Source: Mycobacterium sp. DL440 (GTDB taxonomy: Bacteria > Actinomycetota > Actinomycetes > Mycobacteriales > Mycobacteriaceae). Taken from it: a DNA stretch of 62,136 bases. Within the stretch, counting starts at the first letter, position 1. The number at the start of each line of letters is the position of its first letter. The position numbers and the translations under genes were made by a program. Below the pieces are notes generated by a model, which saw only the letters and a list, made by a program, of their open reading frames with translations, had not been told where the DNA came from and ran no database searches. Of the stretch, positions 33,145 through 45,029 are shown one piece after another. The DNA lies in assembly GCF_011745145.1 (NCBI RefSeq), contig NZ_CP050191.1:2494818-2556953 (forward strand), in the 5' to 3' direction.

Positions 33145-36024
33145 TCACTTCTGGGACGGAGCGGCCGCGTCATCGTCCTCCCACAGCAGGAGCTGGCGAA
33201 CCGATGCACGCGATCCGTACGGCTGCAGCATCTGACTCGCCGGCCGCGGCCGGACCCGCAGGGGCCACCAGAACCACCGGCCGAGCAGTGTTGCGATGGT
33301 CGGTGTCATGAACGACCGCACGATCAGTGTGTCGAACAGCAGACCGAGGGCGATCGTGGTGCCGATCTGACCGAGAACCCGCAGGTCGGCGAAGATGAAT
33401 GAGGCCATGGTGGCGGCGAATACCAGACCGGCCGACGTCACCACCGCCCCGGAGCCGGCCATCGATCTGATGATGCCGGTGTTCAACCCCGCGTGTATCT
33501 CCTCCTTGAACCGGGAGACGAGGAGCAGGTTGTAGTCCGAGCCCACGGCCAACAACAGGATGACCGCCAGCGCCAGCACGATCCAGAACAAGTCGATGCC
33601 GAACAGGTCCTGCCAGATCAGCACCGAAAGTCCGAATGAGGCGCCCAGCGACAGTGCCACCGTGCCTACGATGACGAGTGCGGCGACGACGCTGCGGGTG
33701 ATGAACATCATCACCAGCAGAATCAGGCTGAGCGCCGCGATGGCGGCGATCATCAGATCGTATTTGGCGCCGTCCTGAATGTCCTTGTAAGTCGCCGCAG
33801 TGCCGGCGAGGTAGATCTTGGATCCGGCCAGCGGCGTGCCCTTGACGGCTCCCTGGGCGGCATGCCTGATGGCATCGATGTGCGAAATGCCTTCCGGCGT
33901 AGCCGGATCCCCGTCGTGGGTGATGATCATCCGGGCGGCCTTGCCGTCCGGCGACATGAACAGCTTCATACCGCGCTGGAATTCGGGGTTGGTGAACGCC
34001 TCCGGCGGTAGATAGAAGGAGTCATCGGTTTTTGACGCGTCGTACGCCTGGCCGAGCGCGGTGGCATTCTCCAGCGCGGCCTCCGTCTGGGCGTTGATGC
34101 CCGAGTTGGTGGCGTAGTTGGTCATGGTCAGATCGCGGTTGGTCTGCTGGCTGGCGATCTGAGGCGGAATGAGCGCGAGCAATTTCGGTTGCAGCGCATC
34201 CAGTTTCGAGATGCTGCCCGAGACATTGGCCAGCTGGTCGGTCAGTTCGTCGATACCGTCGAGCGCATCGAAGACCGACCGCAACGCGGCGCACATCGGG
34301 ATGTCGAAACAGTGCGGCTCCCAGTAGAAGTAGTTGCGCAGCGGTCGGAACTGGTCGTCGAAGTCGGCGATCTTGTCGCGCAGGTTCTGCGCCGTGGCGA
34401 CCGTCTGCTGGAACGCCCTGGCCTGTTCGTCAGTGACGGCGGCCGACTGTTGTTGGAGGGCATACTGCTGGCGCAGAACGTCGATCGAATTGTTGATCAC
34501 GCCAACCTGTTTGAGCAGATCGGCGGTGCGGGCCTGCTGGAAGGGCAGATTGTTGATCTGTTGTGCGCTGCCCGCACTGATCTGGAACGGGATCGACGTG
34601 TGGTCCAGTGGGGTGCCGAGGGGTCGGGTGATCGACTGGACCTGGGCGATGCCATCGGTGTGGAAGACCGCCTTGGCGACGCGTTCCAGCAGGATCATGT
34701 CGGTCGAATTGCGCAGATCGTGATCGGCTTCGATCATCAGCAGCTCGGGGTTGAGCCGGGCCTGAGAGAAGTGGCGTTCGGCGGCGGCGTAACCGACGTT
34801 GGCTGGAGCGCTGGCGGGCATGTAGGGCCGCGCGTCGTAACTCGTCTGGTAACGCGGCAGGGCGAGCAGGCCGATGAGGGCCACGGCGATCGTCACCGCC
34901 AGGATGGGGCCGGGCCAGCGCACGATCGCCGTCCCGATGCGCCGCCAACCCCGGGTGCGCATCGGCCGGGCGGGCTCGAACAACCCGAAATGGCGGCCGA
35001 TGACCAGCAATGCCGGTGCCAGGGTCAACGCCGCCGCCACTGCGACCAGGACGCCGGTCCCGGCGGGTATACCCAGGCTCTGGAAATACGGGAGCCGGGT
35101 GAAGGTCAGACACAGCACCGCACCGGCGATCGTCAGGCCCGAACCCAAGATGATGTGCGCGGTTCCGTGGTACATCGTGTTGAACGCGGTGACGCGGTCC
35201 TGCCCGGCATGACGCGCTTCGTGGAACCGGCCGAGGATGAAGATCGCGTAGTCGGTGCCGGCGGCGATCACCAGGAGCGTCAGCAGATTGGTCGAATACG
35301 TCGACAGCTCGATGATGCCGGCGTTCGCGAGCACCGCGACGACACCTCGGGACGCGGTCAACTCGATCATCACCGTGAAGATCACGAAGAACACCGTGGT
35401 GAGCCGACGGTAGAGCGAGAACAGCATCAGGGCGATCACGCCGATGGTGATCAGGGTGGTTTTCAGGGTGCCGTGGCGGCCCACCTCGAACTGGTCGGTG
35501 ACCAGGGGCGCGGCGCCGGTGACATAGGCCTTGACGCCCGGTGGCGGTGTTGTCTGGTTGACGATGTTGCGCACCGAGTCGACGGACTCATTGGCCAGTG
35601 ACTCACCCTGGTTGCCGGCGAGGTACACCTGTACCAATGCGGCCTTGCCGTCGGTGCTCTGTGAGCCGGCGGCCGTCAGCGGATCGCCCCAGAAGTCCTG
35701 AATGTGCTGGACGTGTTTGGTGTCCTGGCGGAGCTTCTGGATCAACCCGTCGTAGTAGTGGTGCGCATCGGCGCCGAGCGGTTGATCGCCCTCGAGGACG
35801 ATCATCGCCGAACTGTCGGAATCGAACTCGTCGAACACCTTGCCGATGCGCTTCGCGGCTTGCAGCGACGGCGCGTCCTGGGGGCTCAGCGACACGTTGT
35901 GCGATTCGGCGACGGTCTCGAGCTGCGGCACGAAAACGTTCGTCACCACCGCCAGGCCCAGCCAGAACAGCGCGATGAGTGCCGAGAACCGCCGGATGAA
36001 GTCCGGAACCCGGTGGGTGTTCAT
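33145..36024 (-). CDS. MmpL family RND transporter
   Basis: 959-residue resistance-nodulation-division transporter of the mycobacterial MmpL type, exporting lipids, siderophores or drugs across the inner membrane. Two membrane halves each carry the proton-relay Asp-Tyr pair: IAAGTDYAIFILGRFHEARH and LLAVGSDYNLLLVSRFKEE. The large periplasmic loop 2 (about 430-730) contains a helical hairpin (QQQSAAVTDEQARAFQQTVA) and four-Cys-type segment HCFDIPMCAALRS, as in MmpL4/MmpL5. ATG at 36024 (MNTHRVPDFIRRFSAL) overlaps the mmpS stop. The pairing with MmpS suggests the MmpL4/5 siderophore-export subgroup, but the cargo is unproven. Confidence 0.93.
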   Translation of the reverse strand: MNTHRVPDFIRRFSALIALFWLGLAVVTNVFVPQLETVAESHNVSLSPQDAPSLQAAKRIGKVFDEFDSDSSAMIVLEGDQPLGADAHHYYDGLIQKLRQDTKHVQHIQDFWGDPLTAAGSQSTDGKAALVQVYLAGNQGESLANESVDSVRNIVNQTTPPPGVKAYVTGAAPLVTDQFEVGRHGTLKTTLITIGVIALMLFSLYRRLTTVFFVIFTVMIELTASRGVVAVLANAGIIELSTYSTNLLTLLVIAAGTDYAIFILGRFHEARHAGQDRVTAFNTMYHGTAHIILGSGLTIAGAVLCLTFTRLPYFQSLGIPAGTGVLVAVAAALTLAPALLVIGRHFGLFEPARPMRTRGWRRIGTAIVRWPGPILAVTIAVALIGLLALPRYQTSYDARPYMPASAPANVGYAAAERHFSQARLNPELLMIEADHDLRNSTDMILLERVAKAVFHTDGIAQVQSITRPLGTPLDHTSIPFQISAGSAQQINNLPFQQARTADLLKQVGVINNSIDVLRQQYALQQQSAAVTDEQARAFQQTVATAQNLRDKIADFDDQFRPLRNYFYWEPHCFDIPMCAALRSVFDALDGIDELTDQLANVSGSISKLDALQPKLLALIPPQIASQQTNRDLTMTNYATNSGINAQTEAALENATALGQAYDASKTDDSFYLPPEAFTNPEFQRGMKLFMSPDGKAARMIITHDGDPATPEGISHIDAIRHAAQGAVKGTPLAGSKIYLAGTAATYKDIQDGAKYDLMIAAIAALSLILLVMMFITRSVVAALVIVGTVALSLGASFGLSVLIWQDLFGIDLFWIVLALAVILLLAVGSDYNLLLVSRFKEEIHAGLNTGIIRSMAGSGAVVTSAGLVFAATMASFIFADLRVLGQIGTTIALGLLFDTLIVRSFMTPTIATLLGRWFWWPLRVRPRPASQMLQPYGSRASVRQLLLWEDDDAAAPSQK

Positions 36025-36467
36025 CCCGACTTGTCCAGGCACGAGGTGTAGGCGTTCAAGGTGTTCACCAATCTCTCGTCCTTGACCACGTCGTCGATCT
36101 TGATCCGGCACCCGATCGAACTGCTGTCGCCCTGGGCCTGGACATTGACGAACACCGCGGGCTGCGTGGTGGTCGTGTCATACGCCCACGGCAGGGTGAC
36201 GTCGTCCGCGCGCTGTGGTTGGGCGTTGACGTCCAGGTAGGTGATGGTGGCTACTGTGCCGGGCGGGCCGAAGACCTCGATGACCACATGCTTGGGGTTG
36301 AACGGAACGATGTCGTTCACCGAGCCGCTGGGCGTGGCGGTGACGTCGTGGGAGGCGAAGATGCCGTGCAGCCGGTACACCACGAATCCAGCCACCAAGA
36401 GCACGACGATGGCCACCAGCACCATCCAGCGTTGGCCGAGTCGCCGAATGAACGAAACCCGTTGCAT
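36021..36467 (-). CDS. MmpS family membrane accessory protein
   Basis: 148 residues. N-terminal cytoplasmic basic segment, one membrane helix (MVLVAIVVLLVAGFVVYRLHGIF, about 15-37) and an extracytoplasmic beta-sandwich with two cysteines (SSSIGCRIKID and YTSCLDKSG). The core KHVVIEVFGPPGTVATITYLD is characteristic of MmpS. ATG at 36467 follows GAAAGGGTCACG; the frame is open further upstream but those residues are not family-like. It is translated first in the mmpS-mmpL operon. Confidence 0.93.
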   Translation of the reverse strand: MQRVSFIRRLGQRWMVLVAIVVLLVAGFVVYRLHGIFASHDVTATPSGSVNDIVPFNPKHVVIEVFGPPGTVATITYLDVNAQPQRADDVTLPWAYDTTTTQPAVFVNVQAQGDSSSIGCRIKIDDVVKDERLVNTLNAYTSCLDKSG

Positions 36468-36532
36468 CCGTGACCCTTTCGTAGGCGGCGACCAGGCGCG
36501 GACGGTAGGGGAAGCTCCTCTAGGACGGCTAA

Positions 36533-36545
36533 TCAACTAGGTTGA
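36533..36545. promoter_or_regulatory. Palindrome upstream of mmpS
   Basis: TCAAC-TAG-GTTGA, a perfect 5-bp inverted repeat with a 3-bp centre, 66 bp upstream of the mmpS start. mmpS-mmpL operons are often controlled by TetR or MarR repressors, for which such a site would be suitable; no adjacent regulator gene is present. Confidence 0.45.
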
Positions 36546-36642
36546 CGTTATGGCACGCAGCCGGACATCACAACCGTGTGGGTCCGGAATGTTCCTGTGT
36601 GAAAGCTGGGAATGTGGACGGCAACGCCGCCAGTCGCAAGGG

Positions 36643-37263
36643 CTACGTCAGATACGTTTCGTGCCCGGTGGGGAATCCGCCGCCGTTGGTGGCGATGTGC
36701 ACGTGGTCGAAGTGGTTGGCGGTGATCCCGCCGCGGTCCGACATCATTCTGGGCGCCTTGCCGCGGGAGTAGATGTGCTGGCGGAAGATCACGTGGTTCA
36801 CCCCGAACCGATCCGCATTGTCGAGGGCGTACGCGACGATCTTGTCTCCGAGCGCTTTACCTTCCGGGGTGGCGTAGTTCGGGATCATCACGTCGATCGC
36901 CTGCCCGTTCGGGTGCCACTTCATGGAATCGGCCCGGACCCCGCCGATGTCGAGAATCTGGGGGAATCGCGCGCTGACTGCGCGGGCGGCCAGAATGGTC
37001 TCGACCTGTAGGCCCTTTTCGGAGGCCCGGCCGGCGGGTAGGGGGAACCTCATGTTCCGGCGTACGGCCCGCTCGGCCGGTACCGCCGGGGCGGCAGGTG
37101 CGGCGACAGGCTGGACGGCCGCTGCCGGCACGACTTCGGTGTCGCCCTGGGTGGCCGGCGCGGTGTCTGCGCCGACGACGATGAGTGCGGCGGCAGGCAC
37201 GACGACCGCAGCCATGGCTGCGGATCGGCGACGCCGATCCTTTTTCAACTGGTGTCTACCCAC
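36643..37263 (-). CDS. Secreted LAS-metallopeptidase-like protein (copy 1)
   Basis: 206 residues. A positively charged start and hydrophobic helix (AAMAAVVVPAAALIVVGADT, about 15-34) form a signal or anchor, followed by an Ala/Pro-rich linker (40-68) and a globular domain. The domain holds H117-x2-G-x-A-x-D124 (KWHPNGQAIDVMIPN) and H184-x2-H187-x-H189 (NHFDHVHIAT), which matches the HxxGxAxD ... HxH zinc-ligand pattern of LAS/M15-type peptidases. A peptidoglycan-peptide target is possible. The family is widespread in mycobacteria and uncharacterised as far as I know. A second copy is at 44248-44886. Confidence 0.75.
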   Translation of the reverse strand: MGRHQLKKDRRRRSAAMAAVVVPAAALIVVGADTAPATQGDTEVVPAAAVQPVAAPAAPAVPAERAVRRNMRFPLPAGRASEKGLQVETILAARAVSARFPQILDIGGVRADSMKWHPNGQAIDVMIPNYATPEGKALGDKIVAYALDNADRFGVNHVIFRQHIYSRGKAPRMMSDRGGITANHFDHVHIATNGGGFPTGHETYLT

Positions 37264-37643
37264 GAGGACCGGACCCTACCGGCGGGTGGAACGATCCCCG
37301 GAATCGCGAAGTTCTCTGGTGCTGTCGATGGCAACCAGTTCGGCGGTTATGCGTCAACCGCGGCTTGACGCGCTGGGGTACCGGGGGAACCGGAGGTGAA
37401 CAATGACCCATGTCCGGAGAATCGGCAGGTCAGACATCATTGTACGGCCGGCTGTCGGTCCAACTTTTCGGGGGTCGGTTCGGTGTCGGAGGTGGCTTTG
37501 GCGCGGTCGCACGGAGTGACCTGCGTCCGGGGCGGCAAAATTTATGGCATTTACCACATCTGTCGCTCAACAGTGCCTCCGGAGAGGCTGACGACGGCGT
37601 AATTTGAGCGAATCTGGCCCGTCGAAAACGGGGAGGGCGACCC
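37264..37643. other. Intergenic region, divergent promoters
   Basis: 380 bp between the secreted LAS-like gene (leftward) and the amine oxidase (rightward). Short open frames exist in several frames, but none has family-like sequence or a convincing ribosome site apart from GGGAGGGCGACCC before 37644. AT-richer stretches near 37540-37560 (AAAATTTATGGCATTTACC) could hold the oxidase promoter. No clear repeat or terminator is seen. Confidence 0.5.
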
Positions 37644-39008
37644 ATGACAGATGTCGACTACTGCGTAGTGGGTGCGGGGTTCGCGGGTCTGACCGCGGCC
37701 CTGCGGCTGAAGCAGGCCGGCCGCTCGGTGGCGCTGCTTGAGGCACGTGATCGGGTTGGTGGCCGCACCTTCACCGAGGTGCTGCCGGACGGCACGTGGA
37801 TCGACCGGGGCGGGGCCTGGATCGGACCGGGCCAAGACCGCATCAAATCGCTGATGGCCGAGTTCGGCGTCGACGAATACAAGGAGTATGTCGACGGCAA
37901 CGCGATGATGGTCCTCGACGGCAAACAGCACCGCTATTCCGGCACGATTCCGTGGGCGATGAGTCCGTGGGCGATCGCCAACCTCGGCGCCGGACTGCTC
38001 GAGGTGGAGCTGATGTGCAAGACGATTCCCTTCGAGGCCCCGTGGACGGCGAAGAAGGCGGTCGAGTGGGACCGGATCAGCCTGGGCGAGTGGATCAACC
38101 GTCATATGCGCTCCAAACAGGCGCGCGAGATGCTCGACATGGCGCTCGCAGGGGTCTACACCTCGGCGGGATCCGAGGTGTCGCTGTTGTGGGCGCTACA
38201 CCAGATGGGGTCGGGCGGTGGCCCGGGCTTCGTCATCTCCAACAAGGGCGGTGCCCAGGATGCGCGGGTGCGCGGCGGCATGGCCGCCATCTACGGACCG
38301 ATGGCGGCTGAACTGGCTGGGGCGCTGCATCTTTCGCAGCCGGTGCGTCTGATCGCGCACGACGACGATGGTGTGACGGTCCACGCCGAGGACATGACCG
38401 TGCGGGCGCGGCAGGCGATCGTCGCCGTCCCCTTGGCTGTGGCGAACCAGATCCACTATGAGCCAATGCTTCCCGTGGATCGAATGTTTCTCCATCAACG
38501 GATGCCCAGCGGTGCGGTATTCAAGATCTCGGTCGTCTATGACACGGCATTCTGGCGGGCCGACGGGCTGTGCGGGCAGTCCGCCGCACCCGGCAGTCCC
38601 GCGACGCTGACCATCGACGCGTGCACCGACACCGGCACCCCGGGGATCATGTGCGTCATCACCGAAGGTCCTGCCGCCCGTCGGCTCGGGCTGCTGGATG
38701 CTGCGGAACGCAAATCCGTGGTGATCGGCGAGCTGATCGACCGGTTCGGTCCGAAGGCCGCGTCTCCGATCAGCTACCACGAGCAGGATTGGACGACGGA
38801 GCGCTACTCGGGTGGCGGGATGATCAGCCACGCACCGCCCGGTGTGCTGACCGAATTCGGACATACCCTCCGGGAGCCGTGCGGGCGCATTCACTGGGCC
38901 GGCACGGAGAGTTCGGCCGTCATGTGCGGGTGGATCGACGGCGCGGTTCGGTCGGGTGAGCGCGCTGCCGCGGAGGTGATGGCGGCCGAGAGCGTGGCGG
39001 CCGCGTAA
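37644..39008 (+). CDS. Flavin-containing amine oxidase
   Basis: 454-residue FAD-dependent monoamine/putrescine-oxidase-like enzyme. N-terminal dinucleotide fold VVGAGFAGLTAALRLKQAG (8-26), then LLEARDRVGGRTFTE (the Arg-Val-Gly-Gly-Arg motif) and the C-terminal FAD segment CGRIHWAGTESSAVMCGWIDGAVRSGERAA. The C-terminal region has the SGGGMISHAPPGVLT form of bacterial monoamine oxidases such as AofH. Oxidises an amine to aldehyde, H2O2 and ammonia; substrate unknown. Its neighbour is the amino-acid-sensing glnX operon 69 bp downstream. Confidence 0.92.
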   Translation: MTDVDYCVVGAGFAGLTAALRLKQAGRSVALLEARDRVGGRTFTEVLPDGTWIDRGGAWIGPGQDRIKSLMAEFGVDEYKEYVDGNAMMVLDGKQHRYSGTIPWAMSPWAIANLGAGLLEVELMCKTIPFEAPWTAKKAVEWDRISLGEWINRHMRSKQAREMLDMALAGVYTSAGSEVSLLWALHQMGSGGGPGFVISNKGGAQDARVRGGMAAIYGPMAAELAGALHLSQPVRLIAHDDDGVTVHAEDMTVRARQAIVAVPLAVANQIHYEPMLPVDRMFLHQRMPSGAVFKISVVYDTAFWRADGLCGQSAAPGSPATLTIDACTDTGTPGIMCVITEGPAARRLGLLDAAERKSVVIGELIDRFGPKAASPISYHEQDWTTERYSGGGMISHAPPGVLTEFGHTLREPCGRIHWAGTESSAVMCGWIDGAVRSGERAAAEVMAAESVAAA

Positions 39009-39077
39009 TAACCCCGCGTAGCGCGTTGGCGAGGGTTACCGTGCAATTCGGACCAGCCTGCGGCGAGGTGATGTCGA

Positions 39078-40384
39078 GTGCACAGCGGTGAGTTGGAGAG
39101 TCGGCAGACACTCACACTCGACGAGTCCGTGCTCGCTGACGCCGAGGAACAAGATCGGCCGGTCGTCGATTTCCTGCGGGCCACACCGGGCCGGATAGCG
39201 GTGCTGGCCGTCGTTCTGGTGGCGGCAATCCTGATTGTCGGCGTGGCGGCGTCGGTGACGGAGTCCAGTCGGCAACGCCAACTCGGGACCCAGCGGTCGC
39301 ACACCGAACCGCTGGCCGATGCAGCGCAACGGATCTACAGTGCGCTGTCGTCGGCCAACACCACCGCGGCCACCGCGTTTCTGGCCGGTGGCGTCGAACC
39401 GCACGAGGTCCGTGAGCGTTACGACACTGCCATAGGGGAGGCGTCGGCCGGATTGGTCACCGCATCGAATGGTGTGTCGCCCAACGACATCCGATCGCTG
39501 ACGTTGCTCACCGACCTGTCCAACCAGCTGGCGGTGTACACCGGCATGATGGCGACCGCTCGTGCGACCAACCGCGGCGGCCGCCCGATCGGTGTCGGGT
39601 ACCTCAGCGAATCGTCCACGTTGCTTCAGGAGTCCATCCTGCCCGATGCCGAGCGGCTGTACCGGACGCAGGCTGAGGCCGTCACGGCATCGGGACGGTC
39701 GGCCGCCACACCGCGCGTGTTGATCGCGGGAGCCGCGCTCGTGGTGGGGTTGCTGGTGGTGGCGCAGGTTTTTCTCGCCAGGAGCAGTCATCGGCGCCTC
39801 AACCCCGGCCTGGTGGTGGCGTCGGTGTTGATGATCGTGCTCGCGGTGTGGGTGGCAGTGGTGGGGTTGGTGGTGACGCATGCGGTCACCAGTGCCCGCA
39901 CGGAAGGCGGCGAGCCACTGGAATCGGCGGTGACCGCCCGGATTCTTGTCCAGCAGGCCCGTGCCGACGAGATCCTCGGACTGCTCAAACGCGGGTCCGA
40001 CCCGCTCTCCGACATCCGATTCGAACAGCGCACCACCGATGTCGGGCGGATTCTCGACGCGCACCCGGTAAATGGGGCGCAAGACGCACTGCAGGCCTGG
40101 AAGGCCTCGCACGCCGAGGCTCGGAGACTATTGGGCAGCGGCGATTACGCCGGGGCCGTGATGATCGCGCGGGACACCGGGTCTCAGCATTCCACGGCCC
40201 AGTTCGACCGGCTGGATGAAGCTTTGGGGGCTGACATCGGCCGCCTGCGCGATCGGCAGCGCGACGGGATCACCCGCGCCTACGCGGCGCTGAGTGCGCT
40301 TCCTGCCGGTGCCGCGGCCATCAGTGTGCTGGCCGCACTTGCGGTCGCCGCCGGTGTCGCGCCGAGGCTGAGCGAGTACCACTG

Positions 40385-40385
<1 letters not shown>
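39078..40385 (+). CDS. glnX: Membrane sensor GlnX (Rv0412c-like)
   Basis: 435 residues. Membrane helices at about 38-60 (RIAVLAVVLVAAILIVGVAASV), 214-236 (VLIAGAALVVGLLVVAQVF), 246-270 and near the C-terminus (AGAAAISVLAALAVAAGVA), with two helical extracytoplasmic sensor regions between them. In M. tuberculosis GlnX relays binding of aspartate/glutamate by GlnH to the kinase PknG. Gene order glnX-glnH-pknG is the same here. GTG start; the stop overlaps glnH by one base (TGATG). Confidence 0.88.
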
Positions 40386-43328
<2,943 letters not shown>

Positions 43329-43331
43329 GGC

Positions 43332-43970
43332 CTACACGTCCGTCCGGGTCACGCCTCGGACCACGGCGACGCAGAGGGTGGCGCATTCGGCCGCGAGTTC
43401 CTCGGTTGTTTCGGTGGGATCCTCGAGCCAGGCTTCGATGATCTGGTTCACGCCGCCGACCATGAACTGTGCGCCACGGCGCAATCCGGCCGGGCTCGGA
43501 GCCGCCGACTGCAGCACATCCGGTGCCAGCTGCACGATCAGGCCCGTGATCATCTCCAGGATGTGCGTGCGGTGCTCCGTCAGACCCGGGACGCTGCTGA
43601 CATCGCCGGTGGCAATGCGGTGGATGTGCGGGTCGGCCGCGATGATGTCGAGGAATGCGGTGAGCGCCGACCGGAGTTTGTCGGTCAGGGTTCCCGGGTC
43701 GCCGACGCCGGCGTTGACCAGCGCGGTCAACAACTGATCCCGCACATCGTCGGAAATGGCGAACAGCAATGCGTCTCGGGTCTCGAACTGCTCGTAGAAG
43801 TAGCGTGACGTCAACCCGGCGGCACTGCAGACGGCACGCACGGTCACCTCGGTGATCCCGGATTCGCCCCAGATCTGTCGTCCGGCGGCGAGCAGCTTGC
43901 TCCGTCGTTCGGTCCGGCGGTCGGCTGCGCTGATGCCGCCGTATCCGCGTACCACCTGTACGCGCTTCAT
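43332..43970 (-). CDS. TetR-family transcriptional regulator
   Basis: 212 residues. N-terminal helix-turn-helix (RTERRSKLLAAGRQIWGESGITEVTVRAVCSAAGLTSRYFYEQFETRDAL) followed by a helical ligand-binding domain. ATG at 43970 is used; in-frame GTG (43979) and TTG starts lie just upstream. A perfect 18-bp palindrome stands 30 bp before the start, so autorepression is very likely. It converges on pknG with a 3-bp gap. The nearest targets would be its own gene or genes in the 44-kb region. Confidence 0.9.
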   Translation of the reverse strand: MKRVQVVRGYGGISAADRRTERRSKLLAAGRQIWGESGITEVTVRAVCSAAGLTSRYFYEQFETRDALLFAISDDVRDQLLTALVNAGVGDPGTLTDKLRSALTAFLDIIAADPHIHRIATGDVSSVPGLTEHRTHILEMITGLIVQLAPDVLQSAAPSPAGLRRGAQFMVGGVNQIIEAWLEDPTETTEELAAECATLCVAVVRGVTRTDV

Positions 43971-43999
43971 TGACAACACCCTACCGGGCGCCTAAATTC

Positions 44000-44017
44000 T
44001 GACTACGTACGTAGTCA
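44000..44017. promoter_or_regulatory. Perfect TetR-type operator palindrome
   Basis: TGACTACGTACGTAGTCA, an uninterrupted 18-bp palindrome, 30 bp upstream of the TetR start. Size, symmetry and position are those of an autoregulatory TetR operator. No second copy was noticed in the window. Confidence 0.8.
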
Positions 44018-44247
44018 ATCGTGGGGCTGTTCTGTCCAGTTCGAACAAGCGCTTCGCCGAGACGATGCGGTGGGCGATGGACGTCATCGCCGACGGAGGT
44101 CTCGAGCCGTTGGGCGTCGGTTACCGGTCCACCTGATCCGCAGCGTCGCGGCGATGACATCGCTGGGCGGTATGGAACGCGCGGTCTCCCGCGGGCAACA
44201 TCGGCGAGTCGGCAGTCCACGTGAGCAACGCAGCCTGATTCTGCGTC

Positions 44248-44886
44248 CTAGCGGCTCATCGACCCCAGGAAGTAGGACTCGTGCCCGGTGGGATATCCGC
44301 CGCCGTCGGTGGCGATGTGTACATGGTCGAAGTGGTTGGCCGTCTCGTTGCCGTAGTCCGCGGTCCAGTGCGGAGCGCCGATCCCGGGATAGAGGCCCTG
44401 ACGCCAGATCACGTGCAGCACACCCCAGCGTTGGGCGTTGGCGAGGGCGAAACCCGCGATCTGATTTCCGAGCTCGATGCCGCCCTTGGAGTGATAGTTC
44501 GGGATCATCACGTCGATGGCGAGACCGTTGGGGTGCCACTTCAGCGCATCCTGGCGATACCCGCCGATCGTGGTGATCTCGGGGAACATCACGGCGATGG
44601 CGCGAGCCACCCAGATCGTCTTGACCTGAAGCCCACCCTCGGGTGCCGGACCTTTCGGCAGGGAGAACTGGAAGTCGCGGGCTACGACGGGCGCGCTGGC
44701 CGCCACCAACTCGGCCTGAGCGGGGACCGGCGCCGGTTGCTGATTGCTGGGCGGTGTTGCCGATGGGGCCTCCGGGCAGCATGTCGACTCGGTGTTCTGC
44801 ACGTACACCATGCTCGCCGCGAGGGTGACGGAGGCGGCAAGCGCCAGCAAGCGTCCCCGCCCCCTAGCCAACCGTCGTTTCCCCAC
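44248..44886 (-). CDS. Secreted LAS-metallopeptidase-like protein (copy 2)
   Basis: 212 residues. Basic start, hydrophobic helix (LLALAASVTLAASMVYV, 13-29), a Cys-Cys pair (36-37) and a Pro-rich linker, then the same domain as at 36643-37263: H118-x2-G-x-A-x-D125 (WHPNGLAIDVMIPN) and H185-x2-H188-x-H190 (NHFDHVHIATDGGGYPTGHE). Long stretches match copy 1, so they are paralogues. The putative zinc ligands are conserved in both, which argues for catalysis. Upstream of its own start is a short gap to the CHAT/MBL unit, on the same strand; independent transcription is likely. Confidence 0.75.
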   Translation of the reverse strand: MGKRRLARGRGRLLALAASVTLAASMVYVQNTESTCCPEAPSATPPSNQQPAPVPAQAELVAASAPVVARDFQFSLPKGPAPEGGLQVKTIWVARAIAVMFPEITTIGGYRQDALKWHPNGLAIDVMIPNYHSKGGIELGNQIAGFALANAQRWGVLHVIWRQGLYPGIGAPHWTADYGNETANHFDHVHIATDGGGYPTGHESYFLGSMSR

Positions 44887-44958
44887 GGCAGCAATCTACT
44901 GCTGTCATCGCCTCGGCGGGCAATGTTCGCCATCCGAATGACGAGAATCTGTTAGCTG

Positions 44959-45015
44959 TCAGCCCACGCCCCCGGAGGCGTAGGGATACCCCGGCGGGTC
45001 GCCTTCGTCGGTCAT
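44959..45015 (-). CDS. Putative 18-residue peptide of the CHAT-MBL unit
   Basis: ATG with GGAAG 8 bp upstream, starting 14 bp after the MBL stop and ending in TGA. The product is MTDEGDPPGYPYASGGVG: acidic start, a Pro/Tyr-rich centre and a Gly-rich end. Position, ribosome site and strand suggest translation as the third cistron of the CHAT-MBL operon. It is too short for homology arguments, and it may be a chance ORF. Possible roles are a protease substrate, signal or inhibitor; none can be shown from sequence. Confidence 0.4.
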   Translation of the reverse strand: MTDEGDPPGYPYASGGVG

Positions 45016-45029
45016 GTTCACTTCTTCCG

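Noticed and set aside
34189..35601. 470-codon rightward open frame opposite mmpL
   Set aside because: Antisense of the RND transporter; Gly/Gln/Asp-rich composition, no start signal.
43981..44220. Small leftward open frame between TetR and the LAS-like gene
   Set aside because: Spans the palindromic operator, has no ribosome site and no recognisable sequence.
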